Shown here piece by piece: positions 19,005 through 28,134 of a stretch of DNA of 64,000 bases. Position 1 is the first letter of the stretch; each line of letters starts with the position of its first letter. Below the pieces are notes generated by a model. The model searched no databases. It was not told the DNA's origin and worked only from the letters and a program-made list of their open reading frames with translations. A program made the position numbers and the translations under genes. Source of the DNA: Candidatus Accumulibacter propinquus (GTDB taxonomy: Bacteria > Pseudomonadota > Gammaproteobacteria > Burkholderiales > Rhodocyclaceae); contig JADKBU010000004.1 of assembly GCA_016714935.1 (NCBI GenBank), forward strand, positions 1 to 64,000, written 5' to 3'.

Positions 19005-19563
19005 GAGCGTTCCCCATCGGCGATAGTAGCCTGTCGCTGCAGTGCCGCCATGGTTCGCGCCGCAATATCGCCCATCTCGTCACCGAAGAAGTTTTCTGGC
19101 CAGTTCTCGATCTCGCCAAACATGTTCAAGCGCAGCGCCTCCATCTCTACCGCTGCCCCCTTCCGATTGACGAAATAGATCGCCACATCGTCGGCATCAA
19201 TCAACTGCTCGGCTACGTGCCGCTGGAGACGCGTCAGAAAGTGCTCGGAATGGGTTTCGATGATCAATTGCATGTTGCGCGGGACGCTATCCTCATAGGA
19301 CTTCACCGCACTGACGAACACGTCCGCTAAGTTGGACTGCGCCATGGGGTGCAGGTGGATTTCTGGCTGCTCCATCCACACCGTCGAGCCATGCGGTGCA
19401 TAGAAGGCCTGCACCAGCGCCGGCAATACCTGCGAAACACCGAAGCCCACGTCCGTCAGCCTAACTTCGGGCGACTTCGGATGTGTCTTCACCAACACCT
19501 CATATTCCTTGCGCCCCTTGGCAACGGCACGAACGGTGAAGCTATCGATGATGGTCGGCGAGC
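19001..19563 (-). CDS. DUF3696-type AAA ATPase, C-terminal half only, joined in frame to helicase
   Basis: The C-terminal part of an OLD/ABC-like AAA ATPase is clear. It includes IIDSFTVRAVAKGRKEYEV, the signature-like LTDVGFGVSQVLPALVQAF, the Walker B-type MEQPEIHLHPMAQSNLADVF, IIETHSEHFLTRLQRH and the DUF3696-like end MFGEIENWPENFFGDEMGDI. The N-terminal half with the Walker A loop is absent. Upstream, without a stop, the frame continues directly into helicase motif V (LEWLPVLFCSPT), so the two proteins are fused at about 19563 by an apparent deletion or misassembly. The 3' end overlaps the PIN gene start. Related ATPases occur in many defence islands. Confidence 0.8.
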
Positions 19564-22500
19564 AAAACAGTACGGGCAGCCATTCGAGCTCAGCTACCTT
19601 TCTTGTCGCGCCACTCCTTGCGGTCCTTGTCGGTGAAGCGGAAACGCGCCTCGCGCTCGAGGCGGTCTTCTTGCTCGACTTGCGCCGTGTGCTCCCTCGC
19701 CTCGAAATCGAAGAGCTGGTGCTCGGGTTTGGCGAGCATCGCTGCGATGTTTCGGTACAGGTTGCGGAAGAATCGATTGTCATTCGATTGCTTCGGACCG
19801 ACGCCGTCACCCGGTGTCCAAAGCAGAGCAGCACCGTTCAGCTGCCAGCCTGTAACACCCACATCCGTTTCTTCCTGCCGGACGATGCCATAGCTCTCGG
19901 CCGCCTTCAGCAGCGCGCCAATGACTTCCGGGTAGTTGTCGTCCTTGATCTGCCCCACATAGGGGTTGCCGCCGCCCCAAGTGCTGGACTTCTTCAGTTC
20001 GCGCCCTATACGCGAGCGGCTCGAACCGATGACCAGGAAATCGTCGATGTTGAGCTTCCGCCCCCGAGGGCCCACCTCATCCTTCGGACGACGTGTGACG
20101 AACCAGCGCGCTGGAACGGGTCGCTCATCCTCTGTGAATCCCCAGGGCTCGCGAAGGTTGGCATAACCCTGCGTGCGTAACTGGTCGAGTTCAGTCCGAT
20201 CAAGGTAGCGGGTGGCAATGCACAAACCTTGGCGCATGGTCTCGAAAAGAACGCGCAAGACCGCAGCGCGCTCTTGCGAAGTGGCGGCCTGCAGCACCTG
20301 AGGGGCATTGGCCCATTCGTCGGCATCTGCCGCGAGGTCGTCAATATCCTGATAGGCGATGCGGACGAGTCCGAGTTGTTCGAGGTTGGGGTTGTTGAAG
20401 CGCCAGCCGCGACGCAGGTCGAAGAAACTCCGGTAGCCCAGGATTGCCCGCATGGCATCCTTAACTTGGCGCCGGGTATTACCCTTGACATCCGGCTGCT
20501 GCATATATTCGGCGCGAACCGCCGGGTCATCACGGTCAAAGCCCAGCGCCTCGAATACGGCATTGGCCACCTCCTTCTCCGACAGGGCCTGACCGTTTCC
20601 CTTGGTGAAGGCCGCCAGCAGCGCAGCACGCGTTAGCAGGACTTGCACAAAGTCATTGAAATGGCCTGCCTGAAGCGCCGCGTCCTGGCGGTTGTCCGAG
20701 AAGCCCAAGACCTTCTTGGCCTCGGCACCGAGGTGTTCGTCCTGCTCGTACAGGTAGCGCAGCGATGCCAAGGTGAGCATCGTAGTTGCCGAGCTCCGAC
20801 CCTCTCCGGATAGCGACGTCAATCGCAACGAGTCCTTCCCGAGGTTGCGTGGGTCGTGCCACAGCCGAGGCAGAAGCGGAAGCTCCCCGGAATAAACCAA
20901 GCGCGCAGCCCGCCTTCAGTTGTCGTGACTCCATCAGGCCGCACCTTTGTCGCCTGTGGCACGTACTTGCGGTAGCTTGACTTGATGCGCCACTCGCCGT
21001 CGGCACGCTCCTCGACCCAAGTTTCCGGGTAGCGGTCAATCTCAGCGTCGTTCCAGATGCCTGCTGCGTCGGGCATTAGAAAGCCGAACTTCACGCCATC
21101 ATCCTCGGTTGGCGTTCGTCGATGTTACGCCGCTCGAAGGCGCGCCCTTCCGCTCCGTCGACGTCCCAAACGGGCACGTACTCCTGGCCACAATCACGGC
21201 AGAAATGGAGGTTGTAGAGGTGGCGACTCCGGTCGCCGGCTACGAACTGCTGGCCGTCGAGGGTGATCTCGCGTTTCCCAGGGGCCTCGAGGGTTGCATA
21301 GACCTTGCCGCCGCCGGAGATGAACTGGTGCAGCTTGAATGCGAACAGCGGCCTGCCGTTGTCATCAGTGACGCGGTAGGCGCGTAGCAGAAACTGCTCC
21401 AGGTATCCACGGCATACTTCTTCAGGTCGACCCGGAGTCCTCAGCCAGGAGAATCGCCGCATGCTTCAGCGTCTTTGGACGCGCCCGCCTCGGCTTGCCA
21501 CTTTCGTAGTCCAGGCCAAGCGTCAGCTCAACCCAGACCGACACGGGGTGTGTGGCCAACGCGTCGAAGGAGATATACGGTACACCGGCATCGATTGCAG
21601 CAGCCAACACGGGAGCAATTGTCTTCAGCGTCTCCGCTGCTGGTGTCACGCGTTGCAGAGTTTCCGTGACGATGTTGTGGCTGGGAATGGCGGTTCCGAA
21701 AAGCCGCGTGGCGACTCTGGCCACCGCAGTGTTGCGCTCCATCTCCGTGCCATCGGTCGCCATCGTCGCAGAGGTGCCGATGCACACCAGTTTGTCACCG
21801 AGGGCCTCGCGAACACGGCGAACCAGCAAGGCCACATCGGCCCCTTGCCGCCCGCGATAAGTATGCAGTTCGTCCAGAACTAGGAACCGCAGCCCTTTGG
21901 CATTGCGCATCACCGCTTTGTCGATGTCGTTCTGCCGCGTCATGAGCAGTTCAAGCATCATGAAGTTTGTCAGCAGGATATCCGGCGGATTGGCCGCCAT
22001 CGCTTCGCGTTCTGCGTCATCCTCCTGGCCGGTGTAACGGCCGAAGGTGACCGGCCGCCGGCCGGGCTCGCTGCCGAGGAACTTTTTCAATTCCTCCAAC
22101 TGGCTGTTCGCCAACGCGTTCATCGGATAGATGACGATGGCACGGGTCCGACGCTCCACGTCGGCCTGCTTCGCCTTCAAACAAGCGTCGACGATGGGAA
22201 TGAAATACGAAAGAGACTTGCCGGAGCCAGTGCCGGTGGTCATCACATAGCTCTCACCCGCTGCGGCGAGGCTGATGGCCTCTTGCTGGTGGGTGTGAAG
22301 GGGCAGCGGAACCCCGACGGATGACTCGCTCTTGCCCAGGCGGAAAATCTCCGCGCACGTAGGGTGTAACTGCCCAGCTTGTACGAGTTGTTGAACGGTT
22401 CCTCCGGGCTTGAAATTCGGTTTAACCTGGATGAGCGGCTCGGGCCAGTACTTCTGCGAGTCGTACGCCTTGCTGACGTACGACCGGATGTCGTCGGCCT

Positions 22501-22573
22501 TGATACGCGTGAAACTGCGGGTGAACTCCGAGTACTCGTTGACGATGTGCTGGCGGAAATCGAAGACGTTCAA
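19563..22573 (-). CDS. Large DEAD/DEAH-box helicase (DUF1998-helicase-like), frameshifted and C-terminally truncated
   Basis: Starts MNVFDFRQHIVNEYSEFTRS at 22573. RecA1 has Walker A TGTGSGKS, Walker B/DEAH-like VLDELHTYRGRQGAD and SAT motif GTSATM. Two Cys pairs, HFCRDCGQEY and FRFCLGCGTTH, form a probable zinc site between the RecA lobes. RecA2 begins SLSGEGRSSATTML and includes GFSDNRQDAALQAGHFNDFV. The last helicase piece is LEWLPVLFCSPT, which normally leads into MELGVDI and the arginine-finger motif VI. Those and the rest of the C-terminus are missing. Frame changes lie at about 21440, 21093, 20850 and 19605. Such helicases are found in defence islands beside nucleases; DISARM- or Druantia-type helicases are relatives by architecture only. 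Confidence 0.8.
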
Positions 22574-22634
22574 GCCTAGCCCTCCTGTTTCTTGTCAAGT
22601 CGCAGGCGCATAGGAGCATGACCTCGTGCGATCA

Positions 22635-24062
22635 TCATTGGTACCTGGTCTCCACTAGCCAACCCGTCCGCCCTGAACATGGCCAACCCTGCTCGGTCTT
22701 GTGCGGCCGAAGCGTCGAGTCGGTTGTCTTGCGCTCGAACTTGCGACCGCACACCGCGCACTGATAGATGAACATCGGTCCGTGCGCCTGGAAGGCAGAT
22801 GCACGAGCAGAGGATCGTCTCGATTGCGTGCTGCGAATCCCGCCGCTGCCGCCACTTCGCGCGGCAGGCGAAATTGGCCCCGTCTCGGTCGGAGTGAGTT
22901 CGACGGCGTAACGTGGCGTGAAGGTTTGCGACGTCGCCTGCGCGCTCTCGATGCGGTCGAGCCGGTAGCTGCGCGGCTCGCCGGTATCGGTCTTGACTGC
23001 GTACAGCAGGATGTCGCCGGCTTGCGTGCGCCGCAGTGAATACGGTTCGATGCGGCGGATACTGCGTTGGTAACCGAGATCGACGCAGAGGTGGTTGGAT
23101 GCGGCGAAGCGGATGATCTCCAGATGCGACGATCCGGCCAGGCCCTGGCGCCGGAGAGTTCCGACGGCCGGCCTGAACACCATCTCTTGGGCCGCGATCG
23201 GCGCGATCGCGAGTTCGGCCGCTGTTGCACCGCCCTGCAGCCAATCGAAGAACTCCGGCAGTGCCGTCCAATAATTTTCGAATGGCGGCAGCATCGGTAG
23301 TTGATGGCCAAGCATCGCCTGCCAGTCGCCGAGCAGTTCGTCAGTGGCACCTGCCAGGCTCGCAAAGGTCGGCACCTCGATGCGCTTGAAAGCGCATTTG
23401 CTTCTCAGGACATCGAGGACGGCATGCGCCGCCGGCCGGAACTCGCCATTCCTGAACAAGTTGATCACGTCGTACAGATCGCGCGGCCGAGTGCGCTCCG
23501 CGAGGGCGCGGACTTTCTCGGCGAAGACTTCTTCGTAGGCATAGCAGCGCGCGGTGATGCCGCCCTCGGGCATGTCGCTGTAGGGGTGAGCCGACCTGGC
23601 GCTCGACTGGTGGTAGCACGAGCACTTCGTCGACCGTCAGGTCCAGCTTGACGCGAGCAGGGTCGCTCGAACGGCGAGGGGCCCACGATAGTAGATGCGG
23701 CCTTCGCAGCTCAGTCCGTTGCGCTTGTTGCGGTAGACGTCAAAACGCACCCGGTCCACCGGAATCTCAAGGCCCACCTCGTCATACAGAGCTTCGGCGG
23801 CCCGTGTGAAAGCGACTTTGAGGAAGCTGCCGTCCATCTGCGCTTCCGCAGCGATCGTGAAATCAAGGTCTTCCGAGAACCGGTAGGTTTCGAAATAGCA
23901 CTTCTTCAGGCACGTCCCGCCCTTGAAGGTCCAGGCGCTGGCCAGTTCCTCGTTACGGAAGATGCCAGCCAAGAGCCAGCCGAGGACGTAGTCCTTCTCG
24001 ACGACTTCGGGCGCGAGCGAGAGATCGGTAGCCACTTCGAGGATCTCCGATCGATCAATCAT
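22635..24062 (-). CDS. AbiEii-type nucleotidyltransferase with WYL-like domain and zinc ribbon (two frameshifts)
   Basis: N-terminal AbiEii fold: VEKDYVLGWLLAGI, TFKGGTCLKKCYF and YRFSEDLDFTI (GGT...SxDxD nucleotidyltransferase motif, residues 46-70). Frame changes at about 23655 and 23590 separate this from FAEKVRALAERTRPRDLYDV, the rest of the fold. A WYL-like domain follows (YQRSIRRIEPYSLRRT, LLYAVKTDTGEPRSYRLDRI), then a C-terminal zinc ribbon (YQCAVCGRKFERKT...WPCSGRTGWLVETRY). AbiEii toxins act as nucleotidyltransferases on tRNA or other targets. A WYL domain suggests ligand-controlled activity. Its start overlaps the AbiEi stop by 8 bases, and the helicase gene begins 61 bases downstream. 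Confidence 0.8.
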
Positions 24063-24852
24063 CGACGGCCTCCTGTTTCCAGCTCTCCGGAACCCACAGC
24101 CGCCACCGGCGAATCAGGCGCGGGCAAGGTCGCGCGGGATCGAGTTTCGCGTTGCCCATGGTGAGCCGCTCGGCGCAAGCCGCGAGCAGCGGATTCGGTG
24201 CGCCGGCACGCTCTGCTAGGAAACCCAGGCGCTTGAAAACTGCGCCGTTGCCGATTTGTGCGGCATAGTCGACCAGCGTTTCAGGTGATGCATCGGGACG
24301 TCTCAAATAACTCTGAAGACAATCGGCGATGTGGCGGATACCGCCGCCAGATGCCGGGTCGTCGAGCATGTCAATGACGGTTCTGTGCGGGTCAGACAGC
24401 TGGAGTTTCGTGGTTCCGCGCCAGAGGACGCGCGTGCCGAAAATCTTGTCCTCGGCCAAATGCCGGAGGACGAATGTCGCGCCGTGGACGATGTGCGTCT
24501 TGCGGCGGACGGGCTGGGTAGTGCAGACAAAGATGCTGCGAAACATCTGCTCGGTTAGATCCCAGTGATGGGCGGCGCTGGCGCCGCTGACATAGGCTGT
24601 GCCAAACAACTCGGGAATCAGTGTCCATGGGTCTTCGATTACTTGATCACCGGGCGTGGAAGCCAGTGGTACGGGGGCGTACAAGCCGCGCTGAACGCGC
24701 GTAATCCAGCCCTGCCGCTGCCATCGCGCGAGAACCTTTGCCGCGGCGCTGCGGCTTATCCCGAGAGCCTGCGTGGCATCGTCGACGGTGATCAATGTCC
24801 GCCCCCCTCGCAGCACGGCAGACAGACGGCTTCGCCCCTCAGGCTTGAGCAT
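24055..24852 (-). CDS. AbiEi family antitoxin/transcriptional regulator
   Basis: A complete 265-residue protein. The N-terminal winged helix (VDDATQALGISRSAAAKVLARWQRQGWI) is followed by RVQRGLYAPVPL and the AbiEi core (YVSGASAAHHWDLTEQ, HGATFVLRHLAEDKIFGTRVLWRG, LSDPHRTVIDMLDDPASGGGIRHI). In type IV AbiE systems AbiEi is the antitoxin and represses its own operon by binding inverted repeats. Here it is the first gene of the whole island and precedes AbiEii with an 8-base overlap. A perfect inverted repeat lies 65-92 bases before its start. It probably controls the island as a unit (inference). Confidence 0.9.
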   Translation of the reverse strand: MLKPEGRSRLSAVLRGGRTLITVDDATQALGISRSAAAKVLARWQRQGWITRVQRGLYAPVPLASTPGDQVIEDPWTLIPELFGTAYVSGASAAHHWDLTEQMFRSIFVCTTQPVRRKTHIVHGATFVLRHLAEDKIFGTRVLWRGTTKLQLSDPHRTVIDMLDDPASGGGIRHIADCLQSYLRRPDASPETLVDYAAQIGNGAVFKRLGFLAERAGAPNPLLAACAERLTMGNAKLDPARPCPRLIRRWRLWVPESWKQEAVDD

Positions 24853-24916
24853 GCTGAAGCTTGAGTTGGTCTATTTGATCTCTTTGAAGTCCCATTTCAA
24901 GGCGTTTCATGGAGTA

Positions 24917-24944
24917 GCAATGTATCAGAGGGTGGGTACATTGC
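24917..24944 (-). promoter_or_regulatory. Perfect 8-bp inverted repeat, candidate AbiEi operator
   Basis: GCAATGTA (24917-24924) and TACATTGC (24937-24944) are perfect inverted copies separated by 12 bases, upstream of the AbiEi start. On the minus strand a weak promoter-like pair (TTGAAA, 16 bases, TCAAAT) lies between it and the ATG. AbiEi repressors are known to bind inverted repeats before their own gene. Confidence 0.5.
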
Positions 24945-25529
24945 AAAGCCTATTGTTCACTCCATGCGGGCATTGAGGAAGTCAGGCTATACCATGGCTG
25001 CCAACTGGCTGGGCAAGTGGTCAGCGTCACGCACCAGTCGTCGGCTGTAACCTCATTGCCAGGGTCAGCGCCCCATGGCTTGACCATGGGGCCAGTTCCT
25101 TCCCTTCGCACTCACGCGCTGACCCTGGTCAGCCGTGGGCGGGCCGTACGTCGGTACGGCGCCACAGCCTGCGTGAACAGCGTTGCGCTTCTGTCGCGGA
25201 ACGAGTGTTGCCAGTCAAGCCGGCGATGGGGAACGAGTTCGCGGTGTCGCAAGGGAACCGGTCAGGAGGACACGCCACCGGGGTGGCCTCGGGTTCCTAG
25301 AGAATCTGGTTCGCTACGGCAAACGCCGCATTGCGCAAGACGCATGCTGGCTGGCAATCGCTATTACTCACCCCTGCGCGGCCTTCGCATGGCGATGGTG
25401 CAAACTCTGGCCTGGCATCGGCGCATGGAACCCGCCGATGCACGAGCACCCACGTTTCACCGAATCAAAGAAAGGAAAACCCGGTATGGACAAGCAACGC
25501 AGCAGTTTCTGGACCGTACCCACTAACAA
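24945..25529. other. Intergenic region between the island and ychF, no gene recognised
   Basis: The stretch holds several strong inverted repeats (25059-25160, and GCCACC-gg-GGTGGC at 25274-25287) but no ORF with family resemblance. A short frame from ATG 25486, with an AAGGAAA just upstream, could encode about 34 residues, but nothing supports it. Structured RNA or remnants of a mobile element are both possible. Confidence 0.45.
25059..25160. repeat. Nested inverted repeats (structured segment)
   Basis: CCAGGGTCAGCGC (25059-25071) is the exact inverse of GCGCTGACCCTGG (25116-25128). Inside it CCCCATGG (25071-25078) pairs with CCATGGGG (25084-25091). Just after comes GCCGTAC-gtcg-GTACGGC (25143-25160). 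Three perfect stems in 100 bases outside any gene. Confidence 0.75.
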
Positions 25530-25555
25530 CCCCGTAAACAGAGGGATTTACGGGG
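25530..25555 (-). terminator. Hairpin downstream of ychF
   Basis: CCCCGTAAA (25530-25538) pairs perfectly with TTTACGGGG (25547-25555), 51 bases past the ychF stop on the minus strand. The following minus-strand bases are TTGTTAG, a poor U-tract. Confidence 0.55.
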
Positions 25556-25606
25556 CTTCCCGCTTCTCAGGGTGCAATGGGATGCCTTGATCCCACTGTA
25601 CGGGCT

Positions 25607-26698
25607 CTAGACGTTGAACAGGAAGTTCAGCACGTCGCCGTCCTTGACGACGTATTCCTTGCCTTCGGCGCGCATTTTCCCGGCCTCCCGGGCTCCCTGC
25701 TCGCCCTTGCAGGCCAGGAAGTCGGCGAGCGCGATGGTCTGTGCACGAATGAAACCTCTTTCGAAGTCGGTGTGGATGACGCCTGCGGCCTGCGGCGCGG
25801 TATCGCCGACGTGAATGGTCCACGCCCGGACTTCCTTGACGCCGGCGGTGAAATAGGTCTGCAGGCCGAGTAGCTGGTAGGCGGCACGAATCAGGCGATT
25901 CAGTCCGGGTTCTTCGAGTCCGAGGTCGGCGAGGAAGACGGCCTTGTCCTCGTCGTCGAGATCGGCGAGCTCGGCCTCGATCTTGGCGCACAGGGCGACC
26001 ACCGGCGCCCCTTCGGTGGCCGCATGCTGGCGCAGGCGGTCGAGGTGCGGATTGTTCTGCATCCCGTCTTCGAGGACGTTGCCGACGTACATCGTCGGCT
26101 TGATGGTCAGCAGGCAAAGGGGCTTGAGCAGGGCCCTTTCTTCGGTGGACATCGACAGCGTGCGCGCGGGTCTGCCGTCGTTGAGATGGGGCAGCAGACG
26201 CTCGAGAACGCCGACCGTCTTCTGGGCATCCTTGTCACCCGCCCTGGCCTTCTTGCTTTCGCGATTGAGCGTGCGCTCGACGGCGGCCAGATCGGCGAGC
26301 GCCAGTTCGGTGAGGATCGTTTCGATGTCGGCCAGCGGGTCGACGCGTCCGGAGACATGGACGACGTTTTCGTCCTCGAAGCAGCGCACGACACTGACGA
26401 TGGCATCGGTTTCGCGGATATTGGCCAGGAACTGGTTACCCAGGCCTTCGCCTTTCGAGGCCCCGGCGACCAGGCCGGCGATATCGACGAACTCGACGAT
26501 CGCCGGCTGGATGCGTTGCGGCTTGACGATCACGGCAAGCTGCTGGAGGCGCGGATCCGGCACCTCGACAATGCCGACATTCGGCTCGATGGTGCAGAAG
26601 GGGTAGTTTTCGGCCGCGATTCCAGCTTTGGTCAGGGCATTGAAGAGGGTCGACTTGCCGACATTCGGCAGCCCGACGATACCGCATTGGAGGCTCAT
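25607..26698 (-). CDS. ychF: Redox-regulated ATPase YchF (OBG family)
   Basis: The 363-residue length is standard. P-loop GLPNVGKS at residues 9-16, G3 DIAGL in the mid-N-terminal domain, and NVLED in place of the usual NKxD, the change that gives YchF/OLA1 proteins their preference for ATP over GTP. A coiled-coil insertion ([18 protein letters not shown]) and a C-terminal TGS domain ([24 protein letters not shown]) complete the fold. YchF binds ribosomes and modulates stress responses. It follows pth by 16 bases and ends the lolB–ispE–tRNA-Gln–prs–rplY–pth–ychF run. Confidence 0.97.
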   Translation of the reverse strand: MSLQCGIVGLPNVGKSTLFNALTKAGIAAENYPFCTIEPNVGIVEVPDPRLQQLAVIVKPQRIQPAIVEFVDIAGLVAGASKGEGLGNQFLANIRETDAIVSVVRCFEDENVVHVSGRVDPLADIETILTELALADLAAVERTLNRESKKARAGDKDAQKTVGVLERLLPHLNDGRPARTLSMSTEERALLKPLCLLTIKPTMYVGNVLEDGMQNNPHLDRLRQHAATEGAPVVALCAKIEAELADLDDEDKAVFLADLGLEEPGLNRLIRAAYQLLGLQTYFTAGVKEVRAWTIHVGDTAPQAAGVIHTDFERGFIRAQTIALADFLACKGEQGAREAGKMRAEGKEYVVKDGDVLNFLFNV

Positions 26699-26714
26699 GC
26701 GCAGATTCCCATAC

Positions 26715-27284
26715 TCAAACAGTTTTTAGGTGCAATTGCCGTTGTGCGGCAGCGTAATCGCCGGCGGCGAGCAAGGGCCAGGCCAGCAGACAGCGATCGA
26801 TGGCGCCATCCAGCAGTTCCTGCTCTTCACGTCTCGGTGCCTTGAGGACGTAGTTGACGACTTCGGCACGCTCGCCGGGATGGCCGATCCCCAGCCGCAG
26901 CCGCCAGAAGTCTGCCGTACCGAGGCGGGCCTGGATGTCCTTCAAGCCGTTGTGCCCGCCGTTGCCGCCACCCTGCTTGAGCCGGATGCTGCCCGGCGGC
27001 AGGTCGAGGTCGTCATGCACCACCAGTGTCTCGTGGTCGGCGATCTTGTAGAAACGGGCGAGTGCGGCCACCGCCTGCCCGGACAGGTTCATGTAGGTCA
27101 TCGGTTGTAACAGCCACAGCTCACCGACCCGGGCGACCCGACCGAGAAACTTGCCCTGCGGCAGCAGCGGTGCCTGCAGGCGCCGCGCGAGCTGGTCGGT
27201 GAACCAGAAACCGACGTTGTGACGGTTGTCGGCGTAGTCGCTGCCGGGGTTGCCGAGACCGACGATCAGGCGGGGTGATGACAT
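26715..27284 (-). CDS. pth: Peptidyl-tRNA hydrolase
   Basis: Releases peptides from prematurely dissociated peptidyl-tRNA. I chose the start at ATG 27284 ([17 protein letters not shown]), giving 189 residues, the usual length. An upstream in-frame start would add an unrelated leader. Catalytic region NRHNVGFWF (active His), [20 protein letters not shown] and [10 protein letters not shown] are intact. It lies between rplY and ychF on the same strand, an order common in betaproteobacteria. Confidence 0.97.
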   Translation of the reverse strand: MSSPRLIVGLGNPGSDYADNRHNVGFWFTDQLARRLQAPLLPQGKFLGRVARVGELWLLQPMTYMNLSGQAVAALARFYKIADHETLVVHDDLDLPPGSIRLKQGGGNGGHNGLKDIQARLGTADFWRLRLGIGHPGERAEVVNYVLKAPRREEQELLDGAIDRCLLAWPLLAAGDYAAAQRQLHLKTV

Positions 27285-27445
27285 GAGCTCGATGACAGGT
27301 TCACAAGAACAAGCCGCCGTGGGCAACGGGTGCCCAACGGCGGCCTGGAATGGCGTGCGGGCTGGCCCTGGCAGTCGCCTCGGCTACCGCAGGACGGGCG
27401 GTGAGGCTGGCGATGCGGGCACGGTCATTGCCGAAATGGCAGCGC

Positions 27446-28075
27446 TCAGCTCGCGGCGGTTTCGCCCTCGGCGGCGTCGGTGCCGGAACCTGCCTTCTTG
27501 GCGGGAATCGAGACCACCACGTAATCCTCGCCGTGCACCACCGGCGCGACACCTGGCGGAAAAACCAGCTCGGAAGCGTGGATCGAGTGGCCGGCTTCGA
27601 GGTCCTTGAGGTCGACTTCGATATAGGACGGCAGGTCCTGCGGCAGGCAGCTCACCTCGACGTCGTTGTGCACATGCGCGACGTTGCCGCCGCTGATCTT
27701 GACGCCCGGCGCGATGTCGGCGTTGATGAAGTGCAGCGGTACGCGTTGATGGATGGCATGAACCGCGTCGACACGCTGGAAGTCGATGTGCAGGACCAGC
27801 GGCTTCCACGGGTGTCTCTGCGTGTCACGCAGCACGACGCTTTCGATCGCACCCTCGATGTTCAGCGTCAGGACGGAAGCATGGAACGCTTCCTTGCGGA
27901 GGTTCAGCAGGATTTCGTTGTGATCGATATCGATCAACTGCGGTGCAGCCGATCCGCCGTAAACGATGGCCGGCACTCTTTTTTCGCGGCGCAGGCGGCG
28001 GCTCGCTCCGGACCCCTGCAAAGTGCGCTTGCGCGCTTCAATCTGAAACTTCATGGACAGCTCCTGGGTTGACAC
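27446..28075 (-). CDS. rplY: 50S ribosomal protein L25/general stress protein Ctc
   Basis: 209 residues, the long Ctc form with an L25 5S-rRNA-binding domain (FQIEARKRTLQGSGASRRLR, VPAIVYGG) and a C-terminal TL5-like beta domain (VEVSCLPQDLPSYIEVDLKDLEAG). It binds 5S rRNA in the large subunit. It lies 59 bases after prs, with a G/C hairpin in the gap, and before pth. The C-terminus is Ala/Glu rich (GSGTDAAEGETAAS), typical for the family. Confidence 0.96.
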   Translation of the reverse strand: MSTQELSMKFQIEARKRTLQGSGASRRLRREKRVPAIVYGGSAAPQLIDIDHNEILLNLRKEAFHASVLTLNIEGAIESVVLRDTQRHPWKPLVLHIDFQRVDAVHAIHQRVPLHFINADIAPGVKISGGNVAHVHNDVEVSCLPQDLPSYIEVDLKDLEAGHSIHASELVFPPGVAPVVHGEDYVVVSIPAKKAGSGTDAAEGETAAS

Positions 28076-28078
28076 AAA

Positions 28079-28100
28079 CCCCGCCCGCGACCAGGCGGGG
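28079..28100 (-). terminator. G/C hairpin between prs and rplY
   Basis: CCCCGCC (28079-28085) pairs with GGCGGGG (28094-28100). On the minus strand it is followed by TTTGTGT, so it could partly terminate or attenuate prs transcription before rplY. Confidence 0.4.
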
Positions 28101-28134
28101 GGTTGAAAAAGAGATTGCCGAGGCGGGTGGCGTC

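Noticed and set aside
25021..25530. Group II intron or diversity-generating element suggested by stacked hairpins
   Set aside because: No reverse transcriptase frame and no recognisable domain V or intron boundary.
25486..25590. Possible small protein after an AAGGAAA sequence
   Set aside because: It runs through the ychF terminator hairpin and resembles nothing; the start site alone is not enough.
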